A DNA stretch of 64,000 nucleotides from Ptychodera flava (taxonomy: Eukaryota; Hemichordata; Enteropneusta; Ptychoderidae), in contig NW_027248277.1 in NCBI RefSeq assembly GCF_041260155.1, positions 26,796,322 through 26,860,321 of the forward strand, read 5' to 3'. Both the position numbers and the translations under genes were made by a program. Shown here in pieces: positions 22,914 to 34,900 of this stretch. The notes below the pieces were generated by a model. The model was not told the DNA's origin. It did no database searches and saw nothing but the letters and a program-made list of their open reading frames with translations. Positions within the stretch are counted from its first letter, which is position 1. Each line of letters starts with the position of its first letter.

Positions 22914-23333
22914 TTAACCAGAGATACATGTTGAAATTTACTGTTTCTCCAAACTCGATTGACAAAAGGATGTATTTGGTTTTTATGGTTTCACCAGATT
23001 TTAAAGATTGCCACAAAATAATTCCATCATGTCAGTTCATGAGTCTAAAGTCTGATATGTTGACTTTAAATCTCTTGATGTCCCAAGCATTCTGTTTATT
23101 AAGTTATTATGTAGAGTTTTAAGTAGACAACAGCATCCATCTTAAGAGAGCTTCTCATCAAGCAATACACTTATAATGGTTTAGCTGCTAATAACTGCAA
23201 AATGGTTTAGAAATATTGAGATGATCCTCATCTGGGAAAATTCAATAGGGCAGGTATGTGATGAAACTAACCAATTTACGTAAATTTTATGTGGCCATGA
23301 AGATGGTGGAAGAAAGTTAGAAAACAAACCAAA

Positions 23334-23609
23334 ATGTTAATGTATAACAGTATTTTGTTTGGTTTGGAAATAGAAAAGTTGGATGCACTGCAAAAAGCTG
23401 GACAAGAAATTACAGATACATTTCTCAAAAGTAGGCATGGATTTGCTGTCAAACATGTGAACTTTGAGCAACATACACATTGGCAATGGCTCACGCACAC
23501 ATCAACAGGAATATGTTGCTGACATCATCAGTATCCCAGTTGGGACCAACTTCAACAATCATTGCAGCTGCTTCATGCACTATTTGTTTCAGTCATAAAT
23601 TTGAGACAA
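23334..23609 (+). pseudogene. Unrecognised coding-like stretch with one stop
   Basis: From the ATG at 23334 the frame reads LFGLEIEKLDALQKAGQEI, then FLKSRHGFAVKHVNFEQHTH and WLTHTSTGICC before a TGA at 23520. The same frame then stays open and protein-like (WDQLQQSLQLLHALFVSVIN) to about 23609. The regular helical spacing looks like a former protein domain, but I do not recognise the family. It could be an exon remnant of a + strand gene in the ankyrin intron. Low certainty. Confidence 0.25.
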
Positions 23610-24016
23610 GCTTGAGAAATGATATTTGTGGGCAACTGCACAGTTGATTGCATTTGCAGCCATATCAATGCCATACGTTTGCTATATGAATCATGAACAA
23701 AATGTGTTGAAAGGAGAGCTAGCATCACTTGTATGATCAGGTATTTTGAATATAAGTGTGAACTGTTCGATAGAAATAGATTAAATAACATTTTTGAGTA
23801 CAAACATGATGAGAGGGGCTTTTGTTAATGGAAATGACTAGTTGAACATTTTGTTACTTCGACAAAAGCTACCAATTTGACTGATCATAATTTGCATGCA
23901 GAAAAAATAGGAGAAGTATAAGGTCTGAAACAAATAGCCACTCACTGCCAGGATAGTGACTTGAGGTTGCTATGGTACTCATCGTAGCATGGTCCCTTCT
24001 CTGCGCTGGAGATTAA

Positions 24017-24182
24017 ATGACTGTGACAAAAGAAAATACTCCTACGGTATGTCAAAACACCTGGGTCTATTATTGCTGTGGTCCATGGACAAACAAAGTT
24101 TTAGAGGCAAAGAAACTGATGTGGTCCGACGATTTCTCTCGTCCAATCACTGTATCCGAACTTGCCTGCCATACCATATTAT
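24017..24182 (+). CDS. Candidate first exon of a small LRR-type gene
   Basis: An ATG at 24017 opens 55 codons (MTVTKENTPTVCQNTW ... ITVSELACHTIL) and the exon leaves in phase 1 at TTAT|GTAAGT. The next + strand exon enters in phase 1, so the two fit. No domain is recognised here. It lies inside an intron of the leftward ankyrin gene, on the opposite strand. The start codon context is unremarkable, and it may instead be an internal exon. Confidence 0.35.
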
Positions 24183-24545
24183 GTAAGTTTGCCGTTGTTG
24201 GGTGTAGGGTAAGAGCCGCCACCAAACAAAGAGCTAAACGGCCCTTTTCAGCGCCGACAAAATGTCCGAAAAGGGAATACCGGATAACAATACATTTTTT
24301 CTTGATAATTATACTAACATTATAGTCTGACTACAGTTTTTGTCACTAAAAATATTGCAGGAAGGTAAAAATGTTGGCCATCGATGAATTGAGAAGGAAA
24401 CTGTTGCACATATTTTTGGACAAATGAAATGTGTTTTATTATATTTATGTTTTGTCAACTTAAGCAGATGAGGGCAAAGCTAATTCACATTCACATTATG
24501 AACTCATCTGGCTGATTTGTGTAATACCATACTTAACTTGCACAG

Positions 24546-24658
24546 GTTTGATTGACAGTGATATTAAAATCACCTTTCTCGCTGGCCACACACAATCACT
24601 AAAATTGCCTCAAAAACTTATCGACTTGAAAAATCTGGAGTCATTACATATTGACGAG
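24546..24658 (+). CDS. Candidate exon with a leucine-rich repeat
   Basis: The acceptor is TTGCACAG (ends 24545) and the donor GACGAG|GTATTC. The exon is 113 nt: phase 1 in, phase 0 out. It encodes LIDSDIKITFLAGHTQSLKL followed by PQKLIDLKNLESLHIDE. The spacing L-x-L-P-x-x-L-x-x-L-x-x-L-x-x-L-x-I is that of a leucine-rich repeat. The gene probably continues to the right, but no further exon was found with confidence. Confidence 0.45.
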
Positions 24659-25680
24659 GTATTCATCCTGCTTTATAAAGCATTGCCATTTCATAATTTT
24701 TCATTAAAAATCAAAACGCCACAATCTTTGTGTTGTTCGTTCATGTTACTTGTATGGCGTCTCTTTGCATAGTGTGTGTCCTTTCTTTTAGTCCGATATT
24801 TACAATGAATGGGCGTCTTTACAGAAAAAAACTTAAACCTGATAAATTAAAGATACAGATATCAAATCATGACTTCCAGTTTATTAATATTCTTTTACCC
24901 TGAATATTTCTTTAGCTTGTACAGTTTGGGATCTGTCTGATACACATCTTCTTTTAAATCTAAAATGTCAAATTTCTTAAGAACAAACACTGCAAACAAA
25001 AGGCTCTCAATTAGGTATACTAAGTTTTGCTATTTTGTTCCAATTGCATTTAGTGTCGTGTTTAATTCATTGTCTCTTAAATGTGTTTTGGTTAAGAATT
25101 CTATAAAATTGCGCAGTAATATGCATGTTCATTCCTTTTGCAGCAAAGTTGATGGAGACCAATTGATACTTTGATATTAGTGTTATATTTACAGTGAAAG
25201 ACCAGCAAGTTTGAGTGAAGTAAATATGTTTATCATTTGAATAATGTTGTCTTTTGCAATATCACCCATCCTGAGTATTTATAAGTATGTTTGGAAGTGT
25301 CACAGTAAGGAAATAATGGGAACCTGTAATCAACATTCAACAATTGAGTTGCATTTGGATGGGGCGGGGGTTGTGCAAAACTTAAAAAAATAACATTTTT
25401 ATCAGACGAATCTTTTGAAGTTGTCCCTGAAACCATGGCACTGCTTTTGAAAAATTGAAAATGCATGACTTCTTTGAGATCTAATTATTTGAACACTACT
25501 ATAAATAGATGCTTCACAGTGCATCTGTATGGTGGTATCCATCAGATAATGAGATTGATAATCGGTTCAAAAACACAGATGTCACGGACAACATTGCATT
25601 TGAAACTAATTTTAAATTTCCGGTTTGAGTATAACTTTTGCATACCGATATGATATAATTCAGTGTAAGATTTTGCTTAC
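24659..25680. other. Intronic, nothing recognised
   Basis: No additional leucine-rich-repeat exon or element ends could be supported here. Confidence 0.35.
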
Positions 25681-25779
25681 CTCTGTAACAGCTTCTAAGT
25701 TTGCCGTTGCATTGATAAGAATCTTCACAAGATCTGCATGCCCTTCTTGAGCAGCACAGTGGAGGGCAGTGAATTCCCT
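25681..25779 (-). CDS. Ankyrin-repeat exon
   Basis: 99 nt between CCTTTCAG and GTAAGC on the minus strand, phase 0 at both ends. It encodes REFTALHCAAQEGHADLVKI followed by LINATANLEAVTE, one complete 33-residue ankyrin repeat. It matches the 15.4-kb exon closely at the start (TALH-AAQ-GH) and in its end (NLEAVTE against NIEALTK), so the two probably derive from a recent exon duplication. The introns on either side are about 10-11 kb. Confidence 0.85.
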
Positions 25780-26021
25780 CTGAAAGGAATAATGCCAAAT
25801 CCATCAATTACTAAAATCATGTACAGTGAGAGTGCTTTTATTTGACAGCCTGTTTTATGAAGATCTGTTCCACGATATGTTCCTTTTCATATTCACCAAT
25901 AGCTGCATCAGGCTCTTCCACTGCTATTTAAATCTGTACTGCTGTGATGACCAGATAGCTATTATCTGGTATCACAAGCTGTTCAGGATGTTCACTTCTG
26001 ATATGAATCCAACAATACTGC

Positions 26022-26862
26022 AATGTAGAATAAAGTTTCTATAACACAAGCAGTCAATGTTTTTCAGCGTATTGAGCTTTCGATCTGTCATGGGCGACGA
26101 TCTTCATCAAGATGACAAAAAACACTAATTTATAGTCGACCACCAGATGGTGGTGTAATCAACGGATTGTAAATATGGACGTATTTCAAGACCCCCGTCT
26201 CTGTGTATTTGTGGATTGTGACATCTAATGTTAATGGCTTCTCGGATCTTCCTTGGCAAGTCATACTGTGCTGAATGAATGATAGTAATGGAATTCAAAT
26301 TGATATCGTGATGGAATTGCTGTGCAAGTTGGGATAAGGTTGATGAAATTGTCTTATGTCTGACAGATTTCCGATGTTCGTCTATTCTTGTTTTAAGTTG
26401 TCTACCTGTCTCACCAATGTAAATTTGGTCACGATCCTCACAAGGTATCTGGTATGTTCTACCACATCACTGTTCCAGGGCTATTTTGTCCTTTGGAGAC
26501 AGAAGAAGGTGTCACAAAGTTTGATTGGGTTTGAAAGCAATGGATATGCTGTGTTTCCTGTAAAATCTGCAGAGTTTCTGTGAGATACCTTGTGCATAAG
26601 ACAGTGTTATCCTGCCTTTTGTTGATTTCTTGACTTTTTGACTATCCCCTGTTTGGGAGGATGAAGTAATCATATGCTGATGTTGTTTTAGTGTCCGTGA
26701 TGGATGACCAGAAATGGCCAGTGCTTCGTCAAGTTCCTTATTTTCCGATATTATTAATTTCTTGTTGTCATTCTGATGAACACTGTTGTCCATGACAGAT
26801 CAAAAGCTCAATACGCTGAAAAACATTAACTGCTTGTGTTATAGAAACTTCATTCTACATTT
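26022..26862 (-). mobile_element. Penelope-like element remnant with inverted terminal repeats
   Basis: On the minus strand the frame reads CEDRDQIYIGETGRQLK then TRIDEHRKSVR, the GIY-YIG endonuclease signature of Penelope-like elements. A GATGAAGATCGTCGCC-type 3' region follows, as usual in that family. About 70 bp at each end (26022-26093 and 26790-26862) are inverted copies of each other (TTTCTATAACACAAGCAG, TTTTTCAGCGTATTGAGC). Penelope-like elements are known for pseudo-LTRs in direct or inverted orientation. No reverse transcriptase lies between the ends, so this is a short, broken copy. Confidence 0.7.
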
Positions 26863-26896
26863 AATCTGCCAAGCTGGTGAATAATCTTTGGACAGT

Positions 26897-27782
26897 CAGG
26901 GCTCGAAATTAGCGGTAGTCCCGCGTCCACAGACTACCAACTTTTCCCTGGGGCTACCAAAGTCCATGAAATGGTAGCCCACACGGACTACCAAAGCCTT
27001 TCGGACGAGCTAAATGCAGTCAACATGCAGTTTCGTTTGTTTGAAGCATTTATCCTTTCATCTGTGAAGAGTTTTTTTCTGGTGACTATTACAATTTTCT
27101 CTTCTATGTTGTTTTTTTCACAAGATGCAGAGCGTTTGATACTAGAATGTTGAGTTGCTTTTCCATGTGCAGTCTTTGCTTGCCAGTTCACACTATATGC
27201 TGTTGATCGGCAGCATACAAGACGTACTTGTGTCAAGTTTTGGGGTTTTGATGCTGAAATTTCACAAAACTGTCACTTCTATATCAAGAGATTGTGTAAT
27301 CAGTTTGATTTGAAATAGTAATATAAAACACTGTGTCAGTTAAGCTTGGCTGAGTTTCGCTGTCTTTTATCTATGGTTGTCGATCAGTATCAATGTATTA
27401 CGTTCTGTATAGAGAGACTCGGATCGGGTGTAACAAGGCACGCCAGTTCATAAAGATCATGAAATAGTTTTTTTTTGTTTTTCTTACTCAAGTAACAATT
27501 TCTTTGGATGTGTAAGCCGATTTTGAAAGTGATAGAAAGTGTTAAAATGTACATAAATTAGCATAAATTAAGCGTCCGTGACACATAACATGGGGTTTCT
27601 CGAGTTAAAGCCCCTAGTTTTACTGCTATTTTGTGTTGCTGAACCGGGGCTTATACTCGGACGAGTACAGTATCCCTAAATTAAAATATTCATGGACTAC
27701 CAGCCATTGTCACTGGGCTACCAACTTCAGAAAATGGTAGCCCAAGTGGACTACCAAGGTAAAAAGTTAATTTCGAGCCCTG
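26897..27782. mobile_element. TIR element of hAT type, non-autonomous, 886 bp
   Basis: The ends are inverted repeats, CAGGGCTCGAAATTA and TAATTTCGAGCCCTG, and both are flanked by ACAGT (26892-26896 and 27783-27787), a 5-bp apparent target duplication. The CAGGG start is hAT-like, although 8 bp would be the usual duplication length. Inside each end lies a ~65-bp direct repeat (GGACTACCAA, GGGCTACCAA, AATGGTAGCCCA) that can fold on itself through GGCTACCA and TGGTAGCC. No transposase is encoded. Confidence 0.75.
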
Positions 27783-27787
27783 ACAGT

Positions 27788-29569
27788 ACTGCTATGAGTT
27801 ACTAGGATTTTCGAGAGAGAAAAAAATTCCAAGAATTTTAGAAGGATGCATACTGCTAAACAGTTTAGGACTGGGTTCATGAAATGTCACCATAACGCAA
27901 AAACAACTTTATAATATAGGTTTCATATTGCTGTACGAAATCAACACAATAGTCTTTACTACATTGAAATATGTATCCAATCACTTTGCAGAACCTGTCA
28001 CAATGGCCCTTTACACATATATTAGCGGGTTTGCTGCTCCAGGAGTTCATGGAAACTTAAAACTGATGAAGAACTTGTTTTGCTCAGATTACAAGTCTTA
28101 CCTGATTGTAAATTAAAATTTAAGTTTTGTAACATTCAAACTTAAATATTCCTTATCAAAGATAGCATGAGAAACCACCTAAAATATATGTTATCAAAAA
28201 GCATTATGGGAAAGCTCAATTAACTTAGGAATACCCTACCTCCCTACTTAGTTATCAGAGGATCAATTTCACAGACCTTCTTTTCCTACAATGGCACTAC
28301 AATGGCACCAGCTGGATTAGATAAACATAACAATGGAACATTCACACCTTGGGGGACTAAAAGTCTTGTGTTTGTCACTCGAGTTGGTCAGGCAAGAGGA
28401 CCCGGGTTTCAGGTAACATGCAAGTTAATGCAGTCTTTCCCTAATGGCATATAATCTAAACTTTAGGATGATCACAAGTATGTTGGTATGAATTTTAGAA
28501 AACCAAAATTTTGATATCAATGAAAAAAGTTAATATCAGTCGAAATATGATACTTCATGAAATGTAATGCCTAATTTGAAAACAGAGTGTATGTAAAACT
28601 TTGGTCATTGACAATGACATATTCCCCACTTGCAATTGGGAACTTGTCAGTGGAAGTAACTAAATTAAAGTCAATATGACGAACATTATAAAAAGAAGGT
28701 ACCAAAGACCTGTCTGTCACTGATGCCCATTTTGGATTGCTTATAAACGAGGAGACATAAGTATGAATGGCTTAGTATTATGCGCTTTAGAATTAGGTTT
28801 ACCATGTGCTGGCTCTTGAAATGTCAAAATTCAATTGATCTGCCAGAAACTGGTATCACATGTCTGAGTAATGGCTCTTTACATGAAAATATCACATTGC
28901 CATACATGAACCAAAACTGCTTGCATGTTCATTACAGAATATACTTACTATAATTAGGTATTGATATTGCTTAATGCCTCTCTTGATTGTTATTTTTTGT
29001 AGGATCAACATCTGCAGCTATTGCCTTCAGTTTTAATGCAGTCATTTAGGATACAGATTGCTAGGAACAAATATTGTTTCCCTGGTTAGATGCCAAAGTT
29101 TACTACAGAAAACAATGGGGTTGGTCTATAACATGGTGGTGAAAAGGTTAAGCCAATCTGGACAGCGACGCTGAACATGAAAGGTTGTTAGGTGGCTCAA
29201 TTTGTACTAAATTGACAGGATGGGGCCAAATGGTTTTGCATCGTACCATAACATTGTAAGATCCTCATCTATACCTAGTTTCCTAGTTTTGCTACAGTAT
29301 TTCTGGACAAATCACATTGTTCTACATGTGGATTGTTTATCAATTAAGGAAATACTGATACATAGCATACATAGCTCAACTGTCAAGTGTAAAGTTTGAT
29401 CAAACGAGAAAAAGTCACCCAAAATATATATAGTTGGTAGGTTTTATCATATTCAACAAACCTGCACATAAAAGCATTGGATAAGGAGAATTAATAGAAT
29501 TTTTGTATCAAAACAGCACGAATTGCCCATAAGTACAATTTAGTACATTACGTCACTTCCGCACAAAAC
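27788..29569. other. Intronic, no gene recognised
   Basis: Non-coding AT-rich sequence. A phrase near 28620-28650 (CCCCACTTGCAATTGGGAAC) recalls the left part of the satellite-cored elements at 30.6 kb but is too diverged to call. Confidence 0.35.
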
Positions 29570-30345
29570 AGATAGATGATCCACACAGAACTTACTTTGA
29601 AATTTCAAAATCCAGATTTAAAACATGGAACTTATTACCCCCACCCCAACCCACCAAACTGCAAATTACTGAAGTCATTCTCAATATCAAGATTCAGAAA
29701 AATGGCAAGTGGTGTCAGAGAGGAAGATTTTTTGTTAAAAAACAGGAAGAATTGCCCCAAACTACAAATACGTAAATTTCATTACAATTTGATAAGAATT
29801 GATTTAGGTCAATCATAGTAACCTGCATATCAAATTCCAAACCAAAAGGACAAGCAGGCTCGGATAATATCTTTCACCAATGAAACACTAAAAATTGCCT
29901 CTTTTACACATTTATGCTAGTTTCACCATGTTTTGCACAAATCATACTGAAAACAATCCAAAGATCTTCAAAACTAAGTTTCAAAGAAGTTAAATAAGTG
30001 GTTTCAGGGAAGATGTTTTGACCAAAACAGGAAACATTGTGCAAAAATTCAAATATTCAAACTCCACATACCAATCTAAAACTCACCTAAATAGTTCTGA
30101 ACAGTGGTTTCAGAAAGAAACCTTTCCTATTATGGGAAAAATTGCCCAACAAGTTCATATTATGATTTTTTGTTTCAAAATGGAACAAGCATACCAAATA
30201 TTAGAGCAATTGGACATGCAGTTTCAGAGATTTTTTTACCGAAAGTGGGGAAATTGCAACCTAAAACGCAAAGTATGCAAATGATGCCAAAATTACTAAG
30301 ATTACCCCTAAGAGACTGCATACTGAATTTCAAAGCAATTTAACA
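29570..30345. repeat. Degenerate satellite related to the 47-kb array
   Basis: Repeated phrases AAAATTGCCC, CAAATATTCAAA, AACCTGCATA and CAAATTTCAAAGCAATT recur roughly every 140-150 bp. They match the language of the 145-bp array at 47.3-48.6 kb and short stretches at 36.3 kb and 58.4 kb. Open frames here are by-products of the repeat. Confidence 0.6.
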
Positions 30346-30631
30346 GTAGTTTCTTGTGGCTCCATGTCATTGTCACGAGCCCTAATAAAACTAAATGGTA
30401 ACAGTGCAAAGCTTAGTACCAGAGGCACAAATTGCCAAATATTTCTGCTCACTTGCAACTCAAAATGACTAATCCTCCCTGTGTCAACTCTAAGGGAAGA
30501 ACAGCATAACAAAACACAATATAAATCTCTTTGTTTACAAAGGAAGACTTATCCTGTTTAACCAATTAAAAAATTACATAAATTTACAATTCATCAATTT
30601 TCTACAGAAGATTCACAACATATCATAACAA

Positions 30632-31913
30632 CAAGTCATCGTTGATGACACAGTCCCCACTTGTTAATGGGTACTTTGATTACAGGTCCTCAGAGAGGAT
30701 AGAGTCCTCTTCATTAGGTCTGTGATCAAAATACTTTTTAATAAATTCACTTGATACATGTCTGAGTTGTGGTTCAGGACATGAAAAAATCGTAATAAAA
30801 TGGCCACACAGTGGCCATATTGGATCGTATCACAAGACAAATCAATGTGCATATGTATGACATAGGTCAATGTCCTTGTACCAACTTTGAATAAAATCGG
30901 TTGAGATATGCCTGAGTTATGGCTTTGTACATGAAAAAATCATAACCAAATGGCTACCATATTGGATCGTATCACAAAACAAATTGACTTGCATATGTAT
31001 GTCATTGGTCAATCTCCTTGTACCAACTTCGAATAAATTCGCTTGATACATGTCTGAGTTATGGTTCTGGACATGAAAAAAACGTAACAAAATGGCCACA
31101 TGGCGGCCATATTGGATCTTATCACAAAACAATTCAATGTGCATGTGTGTGACATAGGTCAAAGTCCTTGTACGAACTTTGAATAAAATCGGTTGAGATA
31201 TGCCTGAGTTATGGCTCTGTACATGAAAAAATCGTAACAAAATGGTTGCATAGTGGCCATATTGGATCATATCACAAAACAAATTGATGTGCACAGCTAT
31301 AACATTGGTCAATATCCTTGTACCAACTTTGAATAAAATCGGTTGAAACATGCCTGAGTAATGGCTCTGTACATGAAAAAATCGTAATAAAATGGCCGCC
31401 TGGTGGCCATATTGGATTGTATCACAAAAAAATTGACGTGCATATGTATGACATAGGTCAATATCCTTGTATCAAGTTTGAATAAAATTGGATGAGATAT
31501 GCCTGAGTTATGGCTCTGTATATGAAAAAATCGTAACAAAATGGCCGCACGACAGCCATATTTGATCGTATCACAAAACAAATTGAGGTGCATATTTATG
31601 ACATTGGTCAATGTCTTTGTACCAACTTTGAATAAAATCGGTTGAAACATGCCTGAGTAATGGCTCTGTGTTTGAAAAAATCATAATAAAATGGCCGCCT
31701 GGCAGCCATATTGGATTGTATCACAAAACAAATTGACGTGCATCTGTATGACATATGAAGTAATCCTTGTACCAAGTTTGAATGAAATCGCTCCAGGCGT
31801 CTCTGAGATATCTGCGTGAATGGACGGACGCACGCACGTACAGACGCACGCAAAACGGACGCACGGACATGACCAACCTATAAGTCCCCCGGACGGTGTC
31901 CGTGGGGACTAAT
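30632..31913. mobile_element. Satellite-cored element I (Helentron-like structure)
   Basis: The left end carries a 15-nt hairpin, GTCATCGTTGATGAC (30635-30649). The core is about seven units of a ~150-bp satellite (30740-31800). An ACGGACGC-rich simple repeat follows, and the right end is a stem-loop with arms AGTCCCC and GGGGACT around CGGAC-GGT-GTCCG, then CTAAT. The layout of end hairpin, tandem ~150-bp core, microsatellite and terminal hairpin is that of the non-autonomous Helentron relatives described in molluscs and flies (pearl, DINE-1). The family assignment is inference, as no Rep/helicase gene is present. Confidence 0.65.
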
Positions 31914-34900
31914 TAGTGATAACGCAAAGCAAACGCAACATTGAGACGTATACAATTGTCACAGATAGCTCAAAAACCACTAATCAAATCTTTCCAAAAT
32001 ATCATAATTACCAAGGCTGTGTCATTGCAACAAAGACAAAATACGTATATTTTTGGTCTAATTATTAATGTTGCAGATTAGCTTTTTAGTTTGCTTTAAA
32101 ACACGCTCTGCATTATGTTAGAGGAAGAAATATAACAAAAGCAAAATTCTACTCAGTTGCACAGTCCCCTGAAATGCAAAAACATATACATTTGAGACAT
32201 AGAAGAGCCCTGATTTGTTTCAAAATAGTCAGTTAAGTATTGCCCTTAATAAATTAACAATAAGTATTGACCTATGATTGGAATAAAAATTGAAAGTATC
32301 ATTGTAGAAAAAACAAGTCATCGTTGATGACACAGTCCCCACTTGTTAGTTGATACTTTGATTACAAGTCCTCAGAGAGGATAGAATCCTCTTCATTAAT
32401 TAGGTCTGTGATAAAAATACTTTGATACAGATGGCGCTCAATGGCCAAGAATGAGTCCATGCTGATGAAAACATAAAACAATGTAGGCCACTATCCTAAA
32501 GGTCATTAATGAGTCAACTAGGAATTAATCGACAGGATGTTGCAAAACATTTTTGCCTACTAACCTTACACTAACAGATAATCACCGGTACCATATTTCA
32601 TAAAGTTTGATGCAGCATTTACAACACTATGAGATCAACATCTGTATCAATTTCATCAAATTTGACGTTGTATTTGTGGATATATCACTCTAATTAGGAA
32701 AGTTCATTACATATGCAATTACAAATTAATTAAAACGACATTGATAAATGTCTTTTTCACTGTTATTGAATGTGAGCTTAACATCCGTACAAAGTTTCAT
32801 GAAATTTGATGCAGTATTTCTTGACAATCAGCCTAATTATGAAACTTCAATAATTGACATGATACTGCTAAATGACATGAAACAAATTGACGAGCATATA
32901 TCCGAAATGGGTCAATGTCCTTGTACCAACTTTGAATGATAGTGGTGGATATGTCTGAGTTATGACTCTGTTTATGAAAAAATAGTAATAAAATGGCCAC
33001 CTGGTGGCCATATTGGATCGTATCAAAAAACATATCAATGTGCATATGTATGACATAGGTCAATGTCCTTGTACCACTTTGAATAAAATCAGTTGAGATA
33101 TGCCTGAGTTATGGCTCTGTACATGAAAAAATTGTAACAAAATGGCCGCAATGCAGCCATCTTGGATTGTATCAAAAACAAATTAACGTGCATATCTATG
33201 ACACTGGTCAATGTCCTTGCACCAACTTTGAATAAAATCGGTTGAAACATGTCTGAGTTATGGCTCTGTACATGAAAATATCGTAATAAAATGGCCGCCT
33301 GGCAGCCATATTGGATTGTATCACAAACAAATCAACATGCATATGTATGACATTGGTCAATGTCCTTGTACCAACTTTGAATAAAATCGGTTGAAACATG
33401 TCTGAGTTATGGCTCTGTACATGAAAAAATCGTAATAAAATGGCCGCCTGGTGGCCATATTGGATCGTATCACAAAACAAATCAATGTGCATATGTATGA
33501 CATAGGTCAATGTCCTTGTACCAACTTTGAACAAGTCATCGTTGATGACCCAGTCCCCGCTTGCTAATGGGTACTTTGATTACAGGTTCTGTGATAAAAA
33601 TACTTTGATACAGATGGCACTCAATGGCCAAGAATGAGTTCCATGGTGATGAAAAACATAAAACCAATGTAGGCCACTATCCTAAAGGTCATTAAATAAG
33701 TCAACTGGGAATTAGTTGACAGGATGTTGCAAAACATTTTTTCATTCTATCCTAACACTAATAGATAACCAGTACCATATTTCATAAAGTTTAATGTAGT
33801 ATTACAACACTATGAGATCAACATCTGTATCAAGTTTCATCAAATTTGACGTTGTATTTGTGGATATATCACTCTAATTAGGAAAGTTCATTACATATGC
33901 AATTACAAATTAATTAAAATGACACTGATATGTCTTTTTCACTGTTAAAGCAATGTGAGCTTAACATCTGTACAAAGTTTCATGAAATTTGATGCAGTAT
34001 TTCTGACATATCAACCTAATTATGAAACTTCAATAATTGACATGATACTGCTACATGACGTGAAACAACTGACGAGCATGTATGAAATGGGTCATGTCCT
34101 TGTACCAACTTTGAATGATACTGGTGGAAATACCGGTATGTCTGAGTTATGGCTCAGTACATGAGAAAATCGTAACAAATTTGCCGCCACGCAGCGATAT
34201 TTGATCTTACTGTTCAAAAAATCAACACGTATATGTATTACATAAGTCAATGTCCAGGTACAAACTTTGAATAAAATCAGTTGAGACTTGCCAGAGTTAT
34301 GGCTCTCGACATGAAAAAAACCATAACAAAATTGCTACCATGTGGCCATATCAGACCATATGGAGAAACAAATCAATGTACTTATGTATACTATAAGTCA
34401 ATGTCCTTGTACCAACTTTGAATAAATTTGCTTGATACATGTCATGAGTTATTGTTCAGGACATGGAAAGTCGTAAAAAAAATGGCCACAAGGCGGCCAT
34501 ATTGGATCGTATCACAAAAACAATTCAATGTGCATAAGTATAACATAGGTCAATGTCCTTGTACCAACTTTGAATAAAATCAGTTGAGATATGCCTGAAT
34601 TATGGTTTTGTACACGAAAAAATCATAACAAAATGGCTGCCTGGCGGCCATATTGGATCATATCACAAAACAAATCCACATGCATATATATGACATTGGT
34701 CAATGTCCTTGCACCAACTTTGAATAAAATCTGTTGAAACATGTCTGAGTTATGGCTCTGTACATGAAAAAATCGTAATAAAATGGCCGCCTGGCGGCCA
34801 TATTGGATCGTATCACAAAACAAATCGACATGCATATATATGACATAGGTCAATGTCCTTGCACCAAGTTTGAATAAAATCGGTTGAGATATGCCTGAGT

